From contig NZ_JAMXMY010000023.1 of the NCBI RefSeq assembly GCF_024055795.1, forward strand, positions 1 through 64,000: 64,000 bases of DNA. Direction: 5' to 3'. The position numbers and the translations under genes were made by a program. Positions 52,032 to 60,700 of the stretch are shown piece by piece; position 1 is the first letter of the stretch, and each line of letters begins with the position of its first letter. The notes beneath the pieces were generated by a model, which saw nothing but the letters and a program-made list of their open reading frames with translations, did no database searches and was not told where the DNA came from. The DNA comes from Actinoallomurus purpureus (GTDB lineage: Bacteria; Actinomycetota; Actinomycetes; Streptosporangiales; Streptosporangiaceae).

Positions 52032-54869
52032 TCATGTGGACGGAGCGGGCCGCCCTCCCTCGTCGGCCAGGGACGAGTCCGGCGGGAGTACGTGCGTCGC
52101 GGCGATGCGCGTCACCTCGACCCTTGTGCTGACGCCCAGTTTCGCGAAGACGTGCCGAAGGTGCGAGTTGACCGTGTGCGGGGAGAGAAAGAGGCGGTCG
52201 GCGACGGCCCGGTTCGACAGCCCCTCGGTCACGAGACGCACGACACGTAGCTCGGACTCGGTCAGGCTCTCCCATCCTCGCTTCGGCGCCACCACGCGGT
52301 CGGGCGGTCCGGATCGGCGGTCGACCTTTTCCAGGCGTCGCTGCAGGCGTTCCGCGTCCCCCACGGCTCCGCAGGACAGGGCCAGGCTCATCGCCTGCCG
52401 CAGCCACCGGGCCGCGTCGTGCGGCCGGTCCGCGGCGCCGGTCAGCCGAGCCAAGTCCTCCTCCGCGGCTGCGGCCGCGAGCGGCCGCAGCGCCTGCCGG
52501 TGCCCGTCGGCGGCCTGCTCCAGGGCGGCCTCGTCTGCGTGGAGCAACCCGCGGACGTGCGTGGCCGACGCGAAGACGGCCCGGTCGAACAGATCCCGCT
52601 CGGGGAGCCGTCCCAGTGTCGCCGCGAGGGCTTCAGCCTGCGGACGGGCGTTCGCGCGCAGCGCGACGGCGGCCAGCAGCGGCCACAGACCAGGCGGCAG
52701 CGCGAGCAGGTCCGCCGTGGCGCCGGCCTCGTACAGGTGGCCGCCCGCGGCGACGCCGGCGCCGGGATCACCCTGTGCGTCGAGAAGGAGGACCTGTGCG
52801 CACGCCGTCCACGAACCGGGCGGCGGATGTCCTGCTTGACGATCCTGGTCCGCGGAGGCCAGGTGACGGGCGGCCGCGGACAGGTCGCCCCGCCGGATCG
52901 CCACGAGCGCCAGCACCGCGAGCGCGGCGTCATCGGGGGTCCCGATGTCGAGTTCCTCGCCCACCGCGAGCGCCGACTCGGCCTCGGCTTCGGCGTCTCC
53001 GAGCTCACCGCGCTCCAGGAGCAGACAGGCGCCTCGCGTGTGCCAGGCAGGGAGCGACCACACGTCACCCGACGCCTCCGCCTGCGTGCGTCCCTCACGC
53101 AACAAGCGATCCGCCTCCTCCAGGCGTTCCGTCGAGGTCAGCACGGTCGCGAGCCACAGCTCAGGCGGGCGTAGCGGTCGCAGCCGGATGCCCGCGGGGG
53201 TCTCCTCCGCACGGCGCACGGCCGCCCCGGCCAGTTCGGCGGCCCTGGCCAGCCGGCCGCGCAGGAACGCGATGTGGGACTGGAAGAGCATGGCGCTGGC
53301 GACGACCGCCGGATCCGGATCATGGTAGGCGGCGTCGACGAGGTCGAGGCCGATCGCTTCGGCGATCTCGACCTCCCCGAGGTTGGCGTGGGTGGTCCCC
53401 TTAGCCTTGAGCAGGGTGAGCCGGAGCGCGGGCGGCAGGTCGGGAAGGGTGAGGGCGGTGTCCAACTGTTCCAGAGCCTCCGGGTACCGCCCCCCTGCCA
53501 TGCGCATCTCGGCAGTGGTCAGCCGCAGTGACGCCTCGGCCGCGGGCGTCATCGGCAGGCTCAACGCCTCGGTGGCCAAGGCCAGTGTTTCACCGAGTCG
53601 GCGGGTCGCACCGAGCAGCCGCACGGTGTCTGTGAGCGCCTCGACCCGTTCGGGATCCTCCGGAGGCGTCAGCTCGAGGGCGGACAGTGCCAGATCGGCC
53701 GCCGTGTCCGGCAAGAAGTCGGCGATCTCTCGCGCTGCCGCACGCAGGGTGGCCGCGGCCTTGATGTCTCCGGGCAGGGCTCCCGTCAGCAGGTGCCGTA
53801 CCACCTCGGCGGGCCGCCTGCCGAGTGCCAGGAGGGTGTCGGCGGCCTCCCGGTGCAGCGCCCGGGCGAGCGGAGTCGGCAGGTCGGCCCGCACGGCCTG
53901 GCGGAAGAGGTCGTGACGGAACGCGAGCCAGGGCCCCGACTCGACGAGCAGCTCCTCACGCAGCAGCCGTCTCATGGGCCGCACCAACTGACCAACGCTG
54001 TGACCGAGCAGGCGGGCGACATGGAGGAGATCGAACTCCCTGCCAAGGACCGAGGCGACCCGCAGCAGGTCCGCCATGTCCTCGGGCATCGCCTCCAGCC
54101 GCTGGGCGATCCTGGCGGAGAAATCCGCGGCGAGGCCGGACCGGGACAGCCGCGCACGGCCGTCCGTCACCGTCCAGGAGCCTTCCCCGATGGCCTCTCG
54201 AAGCAATTCGGTAATGAGGAAGGGATTTCCTCCGGCGGCGGCCAGAAATTCCGAAAAATTGGAATCCGGTGGCGCGCCCAGCAGGTCGGCCGCCAATTCC
54301 GCCGCCGCCTCCGCGGGCAGCGGGGCCAGCCGGAGCACCCCCGGCTCCGACTGTTCCACCAGTCGCATGACGGCCGAGTCCGGGACCGGCTCGCCGGCCA
54401 TCAGCCAGACGATCGGGGAGCCGGCCAGGCGGTTCGGCAGGACGCGCAGGGTGAGCAGTGTCGCCGGATCGGCCCAGTGGACATCGTCGACCAGCACGGC
54501 CACCGGGGCACGCTCCGCCCGCCTCTCGAGCACTTCGGCAAGCCGGTCCAGTAGCTGATGGCGCCGGACCGCCCCTCGCGTACGCCCGTGGGCCTCCGCT
54601 TCCCGTCCCTCCAGGGACTCGGCCTCGGGGAGGGCGGAGAGCAGCGGCGCCAGCGGCGGATAGCGGTTCGACTCGTCGACGCGCACGGCGACCACGTCGA
54701 AACCCGAGCCCTTGGCGAGAGTCGCGGCCTCGGCCAACAGCCGCGTCTTTCCCAGCCCGGCGGCGCCCTCGATGTACAGGACAGCCGAGTGGCCGCCGGC
54801 GGCGCCGTCCAGCAGCTCTCGCATCCGGCGAAGCTCCGCGTCTCTGCCCCGTAGTGGCTGGTCGGGCAC
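52032..54869 (-). CDS. Large AAA-type LuxR regulator (LAL)
   Basis: 945 aa, GTG start. Walker A IEGAAGLGKTRLL, Walker B-like PVAVLVDDVHWADPATL, a long helical sensor region, and a C-terminal LuxR HTH (LTESELRVVRLVTEGLSNRA, FLSPHTVNSHLRHVFAKLG). Convergent with the thiolase gene and divergent from the maleylacetate reductase operon (270-bp spacer), so it probably activates one or both parts of the aromatic pathway. Confidence 0.9.
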   Translation of the reverse strand: MPDQPLRGRDAELRRMRELLDGAAGGHSAVLYIEGAAGLGKTRLLAEAATLAKGSGFDVVAVRVDESNRYPPLAPLLSALPEAESLEGREAEAHGRTRGAVRRHQLLDRLAEVLERRAERAPVAVLVDDVHWADPATLLTLRVLPNRLAGSPIVWLMAGEPVPDSAVMRLVEQSEPGVLRLAPLPAEAAAELAADLLGAPPDSNFSEFLAAAGGNPFLITELLREAIGEGSWTVTDGRARLSRSGLAADFSARIAQRLEAMPEDMADLLRVASVLGREFDLLHVARLLGHSVGQLVRPMRRLLREELLVESGPWLAFRHDLFRQAVRADLPTPLARALHREAADTLLALGRRPAEVVRHLLTGALPGDIKAAATLRAAAREIADFLPDTAADLALSALELTPPEDPERVEALTDTVRLLGATRRLGETLALATEALSLPMTPAAEASLRLTTAEMRMAGGRYPEALEQLDTALTLPDLPPALRLTLLKAKGTTHANLGEVEIAEAIGLDLVDAAYHDPDPAVVASAMLFQSHIAFLRGRLARAAELAGAAVRRAEETPAGIRLRPLRPPELWLATVLTSTERLEEADRLLREGRTQAEASGDVWSLPAWHTRGACLLLERGELGDAEAEAESALAVGEELDIGTPDDAALAVLALVAIRRGDLSAAARHLASADQDRQAGHPPPGSWTACAQVLLLDAQGDPGAGVAAGGHLYEAGATADLLALPPGLWPLLAAVALRANARPQAEALAATLGRLPERDLFDRAVFASATHVRGLLHADEAALEQAADGHRQALRPLAAAAAEEDLARLTGAADRPHDAARWLRQAMSLALSCGAVGDAERLQRRLEKVDRRSGPPDRVVAPKRGWESLTESELRVVRLVTEGLSNRAVADRLFLSPHTVNSHLRHVFAKLGVSTRVEVTRIAATHVLPPDSSLADEGGRPAPST

Positions 54870-55103
54870 CGGGCGCCTCCGTTCGGGTACGCTCCCTCAC
54901 TCCACGTCTACAGCGCGCCCCGCGCCGGGAACAACGCACAGATGAGTGATGTGGACCGAGACCTTGCTCCACGGCTCCGCACCGCCATCACTCGATCGTG
55001 CGACACGTTCCTGAGACAGGAGTCGCGCCCCATACCCGATGGCCGCCGAGTCACCTGAATGCGCTAATTCCGGCCCTCTCCGTCTAATTTTACCCCATTT
55101 CCC

Positions 55104-55132
55104 TTGACCTCACTTCGAGGGCTGCGCACACT
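55104..55132 (+). promoter_or_regulatory. Promoter of the maleylacetate reductase operon
   Basis: TTGACC (55104-55109), 17 bp, CACACT (55127-55132). The ATG at 55140 is 7 nt after the -10, so the transcript is probably leaderless; no ribosome site precedes the ATG. This also argues against a TTG start at 55104. Confidence 0.6.
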
Positions 55133-55139
55133 CGAATTC

Positions 55140-56249
55140 ATGCAACCCGATATCTCTTCTAATCGGGAAACTCCGGTGGACACATTCGTCCATCCGGGTT
55201 TTCCGGCGAGAGTGGTCTTCGGCAGCGGTACCCGCGAGCGCATTCCTGAGGAGATGGCAGCCCTCGGATGCGGCCGGGTGCTGGTCCTGAGCACTCCCGG
55301 GAAGACAGCGCGGGCATCCGAGCTGAGCGATCTGCTCGGTGACCTCGCCGTCGGCGCCTTCACCGAGGCGGTCCCGCACACCCCGGTCGCGACCACGGAG
55401 CGTGCGGTGGCATTCGCCCGCGCACTGGAGGCGGACTGCGTTCTCGCTGTCGGCGGAGGCTCCACCATCGGTCTCGGCAAGGCCGTCGCGCTGCGTACCG
55501 GCCTCCCCCAGCTGGTGCTGCCCATGACGTACGCCGGCTCGGAGATGACCCCGATCCTGGGGGAGACGAGCGAGGGCCGCAAGACGACCCGGCGCCTGCC
55601 GGAGGTGCGGCCGCGCGTCGTGATCTACGACGTCGACCTCACCCTCACGCTGCCTCCGGCCATATCGGCGGTCAGCGGCCTCAACGCCCTGGCACACGCC
55701 GTCGAGGCGCTCTACGCGCAGGACCGTGACCCGGTCACGTCCCTGCTGGCCGAGACGGCGATCTCCGCGCTCGGCTCGGCCCTCCCCGAGGTCGCGCTCC
55801 GGCCGCGGGACACCCGTGTCAGAGCCGAGGCGCTGTACGGAGCGTGGCTGGCCGGCATGTGCCTCGGAACGGTCGGCATGGCGCTGCACCACAAGATCTG
55901 CCACGTCTTGGGCGGCGCCTTCGACCTCCCGCACGCGGAGACCCACGCGGTGCTGCTGCCCCACGTCGTCGCCTACAACGCGCCGGCCGCCGAGCAGGCG
56001 ACCGCGGCGATCACCCGGGTGCTGGGCGGGCCGGACGCCGCGACGGCCCTGCGCGAATTCGCCGACCGGCTCGGCGCCCCCCGTGCCCTGCGCGATCTCG
56101 GCATGCCGGAGGAGGGGATCGACCAAGCGGCCGACCTCGTCGTGCGGCAGGCCTACTGGAATCCGCGTCCCGTGGACCGCGAAGCGGCCCGGCGACTCCT
56201 CTCCCGCGCGTGGGCCGGAGAGGCCCCCCGTTCCGACATCGAACCGTAA
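55140..56249 (+). CDS. Maleylacetate reductase
   Basis: 369 aa, iron-alcohol dehydrogenase fold. FPARVVFGSGTRERIPEEM, the NAD-binding LAVGGGSTIGLGKAVALR, the MTYAGSEMTPILG segment, and metal-type histidines in NALAHAVEALYAQ and KICHVLGGAFDLPHAETHA match maleylacetate reductases. Reduces maleylacetate to 3-oxoadipate with NAD(P)H. First gene of a four-gene operon with the dioxygenase, flavin reductase and a LuxR regulator. Confidence 0.92.
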   Translation: MQPDISSNRETPVDTFVHPGFPARVVFGSGTRERIPEEMAALGCGRVLVLSTPGKTARASELSDLLGDLAVGAFTEAVPHTPVATTERAVAFARALEADCVLAVGGGSTIGLGKAVALRTGLPQLVLPMTYAGSEMTPILGETSEGRKTTRRLPEVRPRVVIYDVDLTLTLPPAISAVSGLNALAHAVEALYAQDRDPVTSLLAETAISALGSALPEVALRPRDTRVRAEALYGAWLAGMCLGTVGMALHHKICHVLGGAFDLPHAETHAVLLPHVVAYNAPAAEQATAAITRVLGGPDAATALREFADRLGAPRALRDLGMPEEGIDQAADLVVRQAYWNPRPVDREAARRLLSRAWAGEAPRSDIEP

Positions 56250-56258
56250 GGAGCCACG

Positions 56259-57128
56259 ATGCGTGACTTGAACGCGGAAACGATCACCCAGGCCGTCGTC
56301 TCCACCCTTGGCGACTCCGTCGACCCCCGGCTGGCGGAGGTCATCGAGGCGCTCGTCCGGCACGCCCACGCCTTCGTCCGGGAGGTCGGCCTCACCGAGC
56401 GTGAATGGGCCGAGGGGATACAGTTCCTGACCCGTACGGGCGCGCTGTGCACGCCGACGCGGCAGGAGTTCATCCTGCTCTCCGATGTGCTGGGCGTGAC
56501 CATGCTGGTCGATGCCGTGAACAACCAGCGTGGGGCCACGGCCACCGAGAACAGCGTCCTCGGGCCCTTCTTCCGTGAGGATCGCCCGCAGCACGCGGAC
56601 GGCGCGGACATCTCCGATGAGCTGCCCGGTATCCCGCTGATCTTCGAGGGCCGGGTCGTGGACCACGAGGGCGAGCCGGTGGCCGGCACGCTGGTGGACG
56701 TATGGCACAGCGACGCTGAGGGACACTACGACGTCGACGTCCCCGGACAGGCGGATCCGGCGATGCGGGGCTCTTTTCGCACCGATGAGCAGGGGTCGTT
56801 CAGCTTCCGTTCCATCCGGCCCGCCAGCTATCCGATCCCGGGCGACGGCACGGTCGGGGAGCTGATGCGTGCGACGGCACGGTCGCTGATGCGCCCCGCC
56901 CACGTCCACTTCCTCATCGACGCGCCCGGATTCGAGCGGGTCACGACCATGCTCTTCCCGTCGGACGACCTCTACCTGGACGCGGACCCGGTCTTCGGCG
57001 TCAAGCAGTCTCTGGTGGCCGCCTACGACGAGTACGCGGCGGGCACCGGTCCCCACTCCGAACTGACGGATGGCCCTTACACCCTGCTGCGGCACACCTT
57101 CGTTCTCGAGCCCACCACCGGGCGCTGA
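56259..57128 (+). CDS. Hydroxyquinol 1,2-dioxygenase
   Basis: 289 aa, intradiol dioxygenase. An N-terminal dimerisation domain (VEVIEALVRHAHAFVREVGL-like) then the Fe(III) site: Tyr in GHYDVDVPG, Tyr in SYPIPGDG and two His in RPAHVHFLI. ATENSVLGPFFREDRPQ and DVWHSDAEGHYD favour the hydroxyquinol over the catechol subgroup. Opens hydroxyquinol to maleylacetate, the substrate of the enzyme encoded just upstream. Confidence 0.92.
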   Translation: MRDLNAETITQAVVSTLGDSVDPRLAEVIEALVRHAHAFVREVGLTEREWAEGIQFLTRTGALCTPTRQEFILLSDVLGVTMLVDAVNNQRGATATENSVLGPFFREDRPQHADGADISDELPGIPLIFEGRVVDHEGEPVAGTLVDVWHSDAEGHYDVDVPGQADPAMRGSFRTDEQGSFSFRSIRPASYPIPGDGTVGELMRATARSLMRPAHVHFLIDAPGFERVTTMLFPSDDLYLDADPVFGVKQSLVAAYDEYAAGTGPHSELTDGPYTLLRHTFVLEPTTGR

Positions 57129-57170
57129 ACGCTCCCTCACCCCCGAACCTGGCTCTCCAGGGAGGTCTCG

Positions 57171-57671
57171 ATGTCTGACAGCACCGTCCTTGAACCGGCG
57201 AACGCCTTCCGCTCCACGATGGGCAAGCTCGCCACCGGCGTCAGCGTGATCACGACGCGGACCGCGGATCGCCCCATCGGGATCACGGTCAGCTCCGTCG
57301 CGTCCCTGTCACTGGACCCGCTGCAGGTCCTCGTCTGCGTCAGCAACCACCTGTACACCCGCACCGCCATCGAGGAGCACGGCCGGTTCGCCGTCAACAT
57401 CCTCGGCGAGGAGGGCGAGTACCTCGCCCGGCAGTTCGCCTCCTCCCGCCCGGACAAGTTCACCGGAGTCGACATACAAGAGGACCACGGGGTGCCGGTC
57501 CTCAGGGACGCCATCGCGTACCTCGTCTGTGACGTGTCCGACGTCCTGCCCGGGGGTGACCACACGATCTTCGTCGGCGACGTCCGGCACTTCGAGCACA
57601 TCCAGGACGGCCGGCCGCTGCTCTTCTTCGCGGGTGCGTTCCACGCGCTGCCCGGAGCCGCGGCAGGATGA
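57171..57671 (+). CDS. Flavin reductase (small component of a two-component monooxygenase)
   Basis: 166 aa, HpaC-like: FRSTMGKLATGVSVITTRT, GITVSSVASLSLDPLQVLVC and FAVNILGEEGEYLARQFAS. Supplies FADH2, most likely to the HpaB-type hydroxylase at 60701-62227. Overlaps the LuxR gene by 4 bp. Confidence 0.9.
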   Translation: MSDSTVLEPANAFRSTMGKLATGVSVITTRTADRPIGITVSSVASLSLDPLQVLVCVSNHLYTRTAIEEHGRFAVNILGEEGEYLARQFASSRPDKFTGVDIQEDHGVPVLRDAIAYLVCDVSDVLPGGDHTIFVGDVRHFEHIQDGRPLLFFAGAFHALPGAAAG

Positions 57672-59911
57672 ACCGGCCCGTCGTGCACGATTTCAAGCTG
57701 CGACCGCCCATGCCGCACCACCGGCTGGTGCACCGACCGCGTCTGCTTCGGCGGCTGGACACCGCGACCGGAACGCTGGTCGTCCTGTCGGCACCGGCCG
57801 GGTACGGCAAGACCGCGCTGCTCGCCGACTGGTCGCGAGATCTCCTGGCGCGAGGCGACTGCGCGTGGCTCAGCCTCGACGCGCACGACAACAGGCCCGA
57901 CCGTCTGTGGGGCGGCATCCTGCGAGCCCTCCGGCAGGCCCGGCCGGACCTGCGGCTGCCGGAGGGCACCGACGGCTGGACCGTGGACCTATGGGTCGAG
58001 GAGATGCTGCCCGCCCTGCTGGCCGCACTCCCCGGCGACAGGCCGCTCACGCTCATCCTCGACGGTGCGGAGAACGTGACGGACGATGAGGCGGCCGGCA
58101 GCCTGGGCGACTTTCTCGTCCGGCTGCCGGCCGGCCTCCGCGTCGTGCTGTCGACGCGGTACCGGCCCGGCGCGCCGGTTCCCGCTCTCCGCGTGCAGGG
58201 GGCGGTGGCCGAGTTCGACCAGATGGATCTGCGATTCTCCCGGGAGGAGGCCGCCGCGCTGCTCGCCGACGGCCTGGGAGCGTCGCTTCCCCCGGATCGG
58301 GTGGAAGAACTCCATGCGGTCACCGAGGGCTGGGCCGCAGGGCTGTGCCTCACCGGCCGTACGCTCGCCGGGCAGGGGGGCGAGGCTCTGCCGCTGCTCG
58401 CCCCGGCGGGACGGGTGGTCGCGGACTACCTGACGACCGAGGTACTCGACCCGCTGACGGCCGAGCAGCGCCGTTTCCTGGCTCGATCCAGCGTCCTCGA
58501 CGTCCTCGACGTCGGAGCGTGCGAGGCCGTCACCGGGAACGATCACGCGGGCCTGCTGCTCCGTGAACTGGCACGGAAGGTGCAGTTCCTGGTGCCCGTC
58601 GGTGCCGGGAGGGAGACGTACCGCCTCCACGGCGCCCTGCGGTCGGTCCTGACGACGTTCCTGTCCGCCGAGCAGCCGGCCGGTCCGGCGGAACTGCACC
58701 GTACGGCGGCCCGGTGGTACGCCGGGCAGGGGCGGACCGAGTCGGCGATCCTTCAGTCGGCCCTGGGCGGCGACATCGCATCGGCGACGACGACCGTCCT
58801 GGACCGATGGGAGGAACCGGTCGCCACGGGGCGGGCGGCGGACGTCGCGCGGTGGCTGCGCATCCTGCCCTCTCGCACGGTCTCGAGCGACCCCCGCCTC
58901 TGCGTGGTGGCGGCCATGGCCGCGCTCTCCTGCGGAGACCTGGAAGAGGCCCAGCGCCGGCTCGACATCGTGCAGGGCCCGGCACGCGGTGCCGACGCGT
59001 TCGGGCCGGCGACGACGGTGATCGACGCCGCCACCGTCGCGCGGGCCGTGGCGGGGTGCCTGAGGGGCGACATCCAGGCCGCCGACCGGTTGCCCGATGT
59101 CGGCGACCCCCGCGACGCACGGGAGCTTCCCACGATGTGGCGGGCGCTCGCCCGAGTCGCCTGCGGTACCGCTCTGCTGTGGCAGGGAGCCTACGAGGAA
59201 GCCGACCACCGGCTCAGCGAAGCGGTCCGGGACGCGTACGCCGCCGAGCACACGCTCGTCCTGGTCCGCGCCTTGGGCGCTCGCGCGGTCTGTGCCGCCC
59301 TCGACGGTCGCCAGGCGGATGCCCGGCAACTGAGCGAGGAGGCCGTGCGGATCGCCGAGGCGGAGGGGCTGAGCCGCCATTTCGTGGCCGCGCTCGGCCA
59401 TGTCTGCCGCGGCCGGCTGCTGATCCGATCGGATGCCCTCGATGAGGCGGAGCACTCCCTGATGTGTGCGGAGGAAGCCCTCGCGGCTACCACCGCGGCC
59501 GGCGGCGAGCCGCACGCACGGACTTTGTGCCAGCTCTCCCGGGCGATGCTCGAGGACGCGCGCCGCGATGCCGATGCCGCGCGAGCGGCGGTCCGTGCCG
59601 CCGTTGACACGGCGGCGCGCTGTGAGTCGCCCGGCGTCTTGGGCGACCTCCTCATCCGGGCGGAGACGCGCTGCTCCCGGACACGACCCGCCTCCGGCCA
59701 CGTGGACGCGCCGGCCGTGCGGGAGCTGTCGCCCACAGAACGGCGGGTGCTGCGTGCGCTGTGCGGCCCGCTGACCCTGAAGGAGATCGCCTCGGAGCTG
59801 TACGTCTCCCACAACACGGTGAAGACCCAGGTCAGAGCCATCTTCCAAAAGCTCGACGCGCACAGCCGCAGCAGCGCGATCGTCCAGGCACGCGAGCGCG
59901 GTCTCCTGTAG
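57668..59911 (+). CDS. MalT-type LuxR regulator
   Basis: 747 aa. Walker A VVLSAPAGYGKTALLADW is the MalT/LAL form; a TPR-like middle; LuxR HTH LSPTERRVLRALCGPLTLKE, YVSHNTVKTQVRAIFQKLDA. Last gene of the dioxygenase operon (4-bp overlap with the flavin reductase), a natural pathway-specific activator. It ends convergently with the nitroreductase gene. Confidence 0.9.
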   Translation: MNRPVVHDFKLRPPMPHHRLVHRPRLLRRLDTATGTLVVLSAPAGYGKTALLADWSRDLLARGDCAWLSLDAHDNRPDRLWGGILRALRQARPDLRLPEGTDGWTVDLWVEEMLPALLAALPGDRPLTLILDGAENVTDDEAAGSLGDFLVRLPAGLRVVLSTRYRPGAPVPALRVQGAVAEFDQMDLRFSREEAAALLADGLGASLPPDRVEELHAVTEGWAAGLCLTGRTLAGQGGEALPLLAPAGRVVADYLTTEVLDPLTAEQRRFLARSSVLDVLDVGACEAVTGNDHAGLLLRELARKVQFLVPVGAGRETYRLHGALRSVLTTFLSAEQPAGPAELHRTAARWYAGQGRTESAILQSALGGDIASATTTVLDRWEEPVATGRAADVARWLRILPSRTVSSDPRLCVVAAMAALSCGDLEEAQRRLDIVQGPARGADAFGPATTVIDAATVARAVAGCLRGDIQAADRLPDVGDPRDARELPTMWRALARVACGTALLWQGAYEEADHRLSEAVRDAYAAEHTLVLVRALGARAVCAALDGRQADARQLSEEAVRIAEAEGLSRHFVAALGHVCRGRLLIRSDALDEAEHSLMCAEEALAATTAAGGEPHARTLCQLSRAMLEDARRDADAARAAVRAAVDTAARCESPGVLGDLLIRAETRCSRTRPASGHVDAPAVRELSPTERRVLRALCGPLTLKEIASELYVSHNTVKTQVRAIFQKLDAHSRSSAIVQARERGLL

Positions 59912-59941
59912 CACCTCTGGTGTCGGACGCCGGCCGCCGCG

Positions 59942-60553
59942 TCAGACGCTGGTCACGACCTCCTCGTAGTCCAGGCGCGGGGAGCGGGCGAACCAGGCGT
60001 TCTCACCGGGCTTGCCGATGTTGACGACGGCCAGCACCCGGTGGTCGCCTTCGGGGAAGAACTCCTTGCTCAAGCCAGCCGCGTCGAAGCCCGTCATCGG
60101 GCCGGCGGCGAGGCCGGCGGCCCGTACGCCGAGGATGAAGTAGCCGACCTGGATGGCGCCGTTGAACGCCGCGGACTGCTCGCGCACCGAACGCTCGCTG
60201 AAGAGTAGATCCTTGGCCTGCGGGAAGCGGGGGTAGACCCGCGGCAGGCTCTCGTGGAACTCGAAGTCGGCGGCGAGGATGGCGGTGAGAGGGGCCTTGG
60301 CGGTCTTCTCCTTGTTGCCGTCCGTGAGGTGGCCGACCAGACGCTCACGCGCCTCCTGGGACCTGACGAGCACGATCCTCAGCGGCTGCTGGTTCATCGA
60401 GGTCGGGGCGTACTTGATCAGATCGTAGATGGCCTGGATCTGGGCATCGGTCACCGGCTCGTCGGTGAAGGCGTTCGCGGTCCGGGCGTTGCGGAACAGC
60501 AGGTCCTGAGCCTCAGCGTCGAGCAGGATCTCGGTGTTGGCATCTGCGGGCAT
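59942..60553 (-). CDS. Nitroreductase / RutE-like malonic semialdehyde reductase
   Basis: 203 aa. FMN-dependent nitroreductase fold: FRNARTANAFTDEPVTDAQI, AIYDLIKYAPTSMNQQPLRIV and GPMTGFDAAGLSKEFFPEGDH are typical of the RutE/HadB subgroup. GGAGG lies 7 nt before the ATG at 60553; the frame upstream to 60643 is not conserved. Its closeness to the hydroxylase suggests it may act on a nitro- or quinone-type aromatic, but the sequence does not decide this. Confidence 0.87.
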   Translation of the reverse strand: MPADANTEILLDAEAQDLLFRNARTANAFTDEPVTDAQIQAIYDLIKYAPTSMNQQPLRIVLVRSQEARERLVGHLTDGNKEKTAKAPLTAILAADFEFHESLPRVYPRFPQAKDLLFSERSVREQSAAFNGAIQVGYFILGVRAAGLAAGPMTGFDAAGLSKEFFPEGDHRVLAVVNIGKPGENAWFARSPRLDYEEVVTSV

Positions 60554-60700
60554 GGAGAAACCTCCGGTCGGATTCGGTAGTGGCCACGGTGACGCGCGGA
60601 CGCGTCGCCCGTGGCCGGAAGGATTCCCCCCTACCGCCCTCATCTGGTGAAAAGCGTTAGAGGGGAGGATTTGGGACGCTGACGGCGTCGTCCGACGGAC

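Noticed and set aside
55110-57140. 676-codon minus-strand frame opposite the dioxygenase operon
   Set aside because: Mirror of strongly conserved plus-strand enzymes; no motifs or ribosome site.
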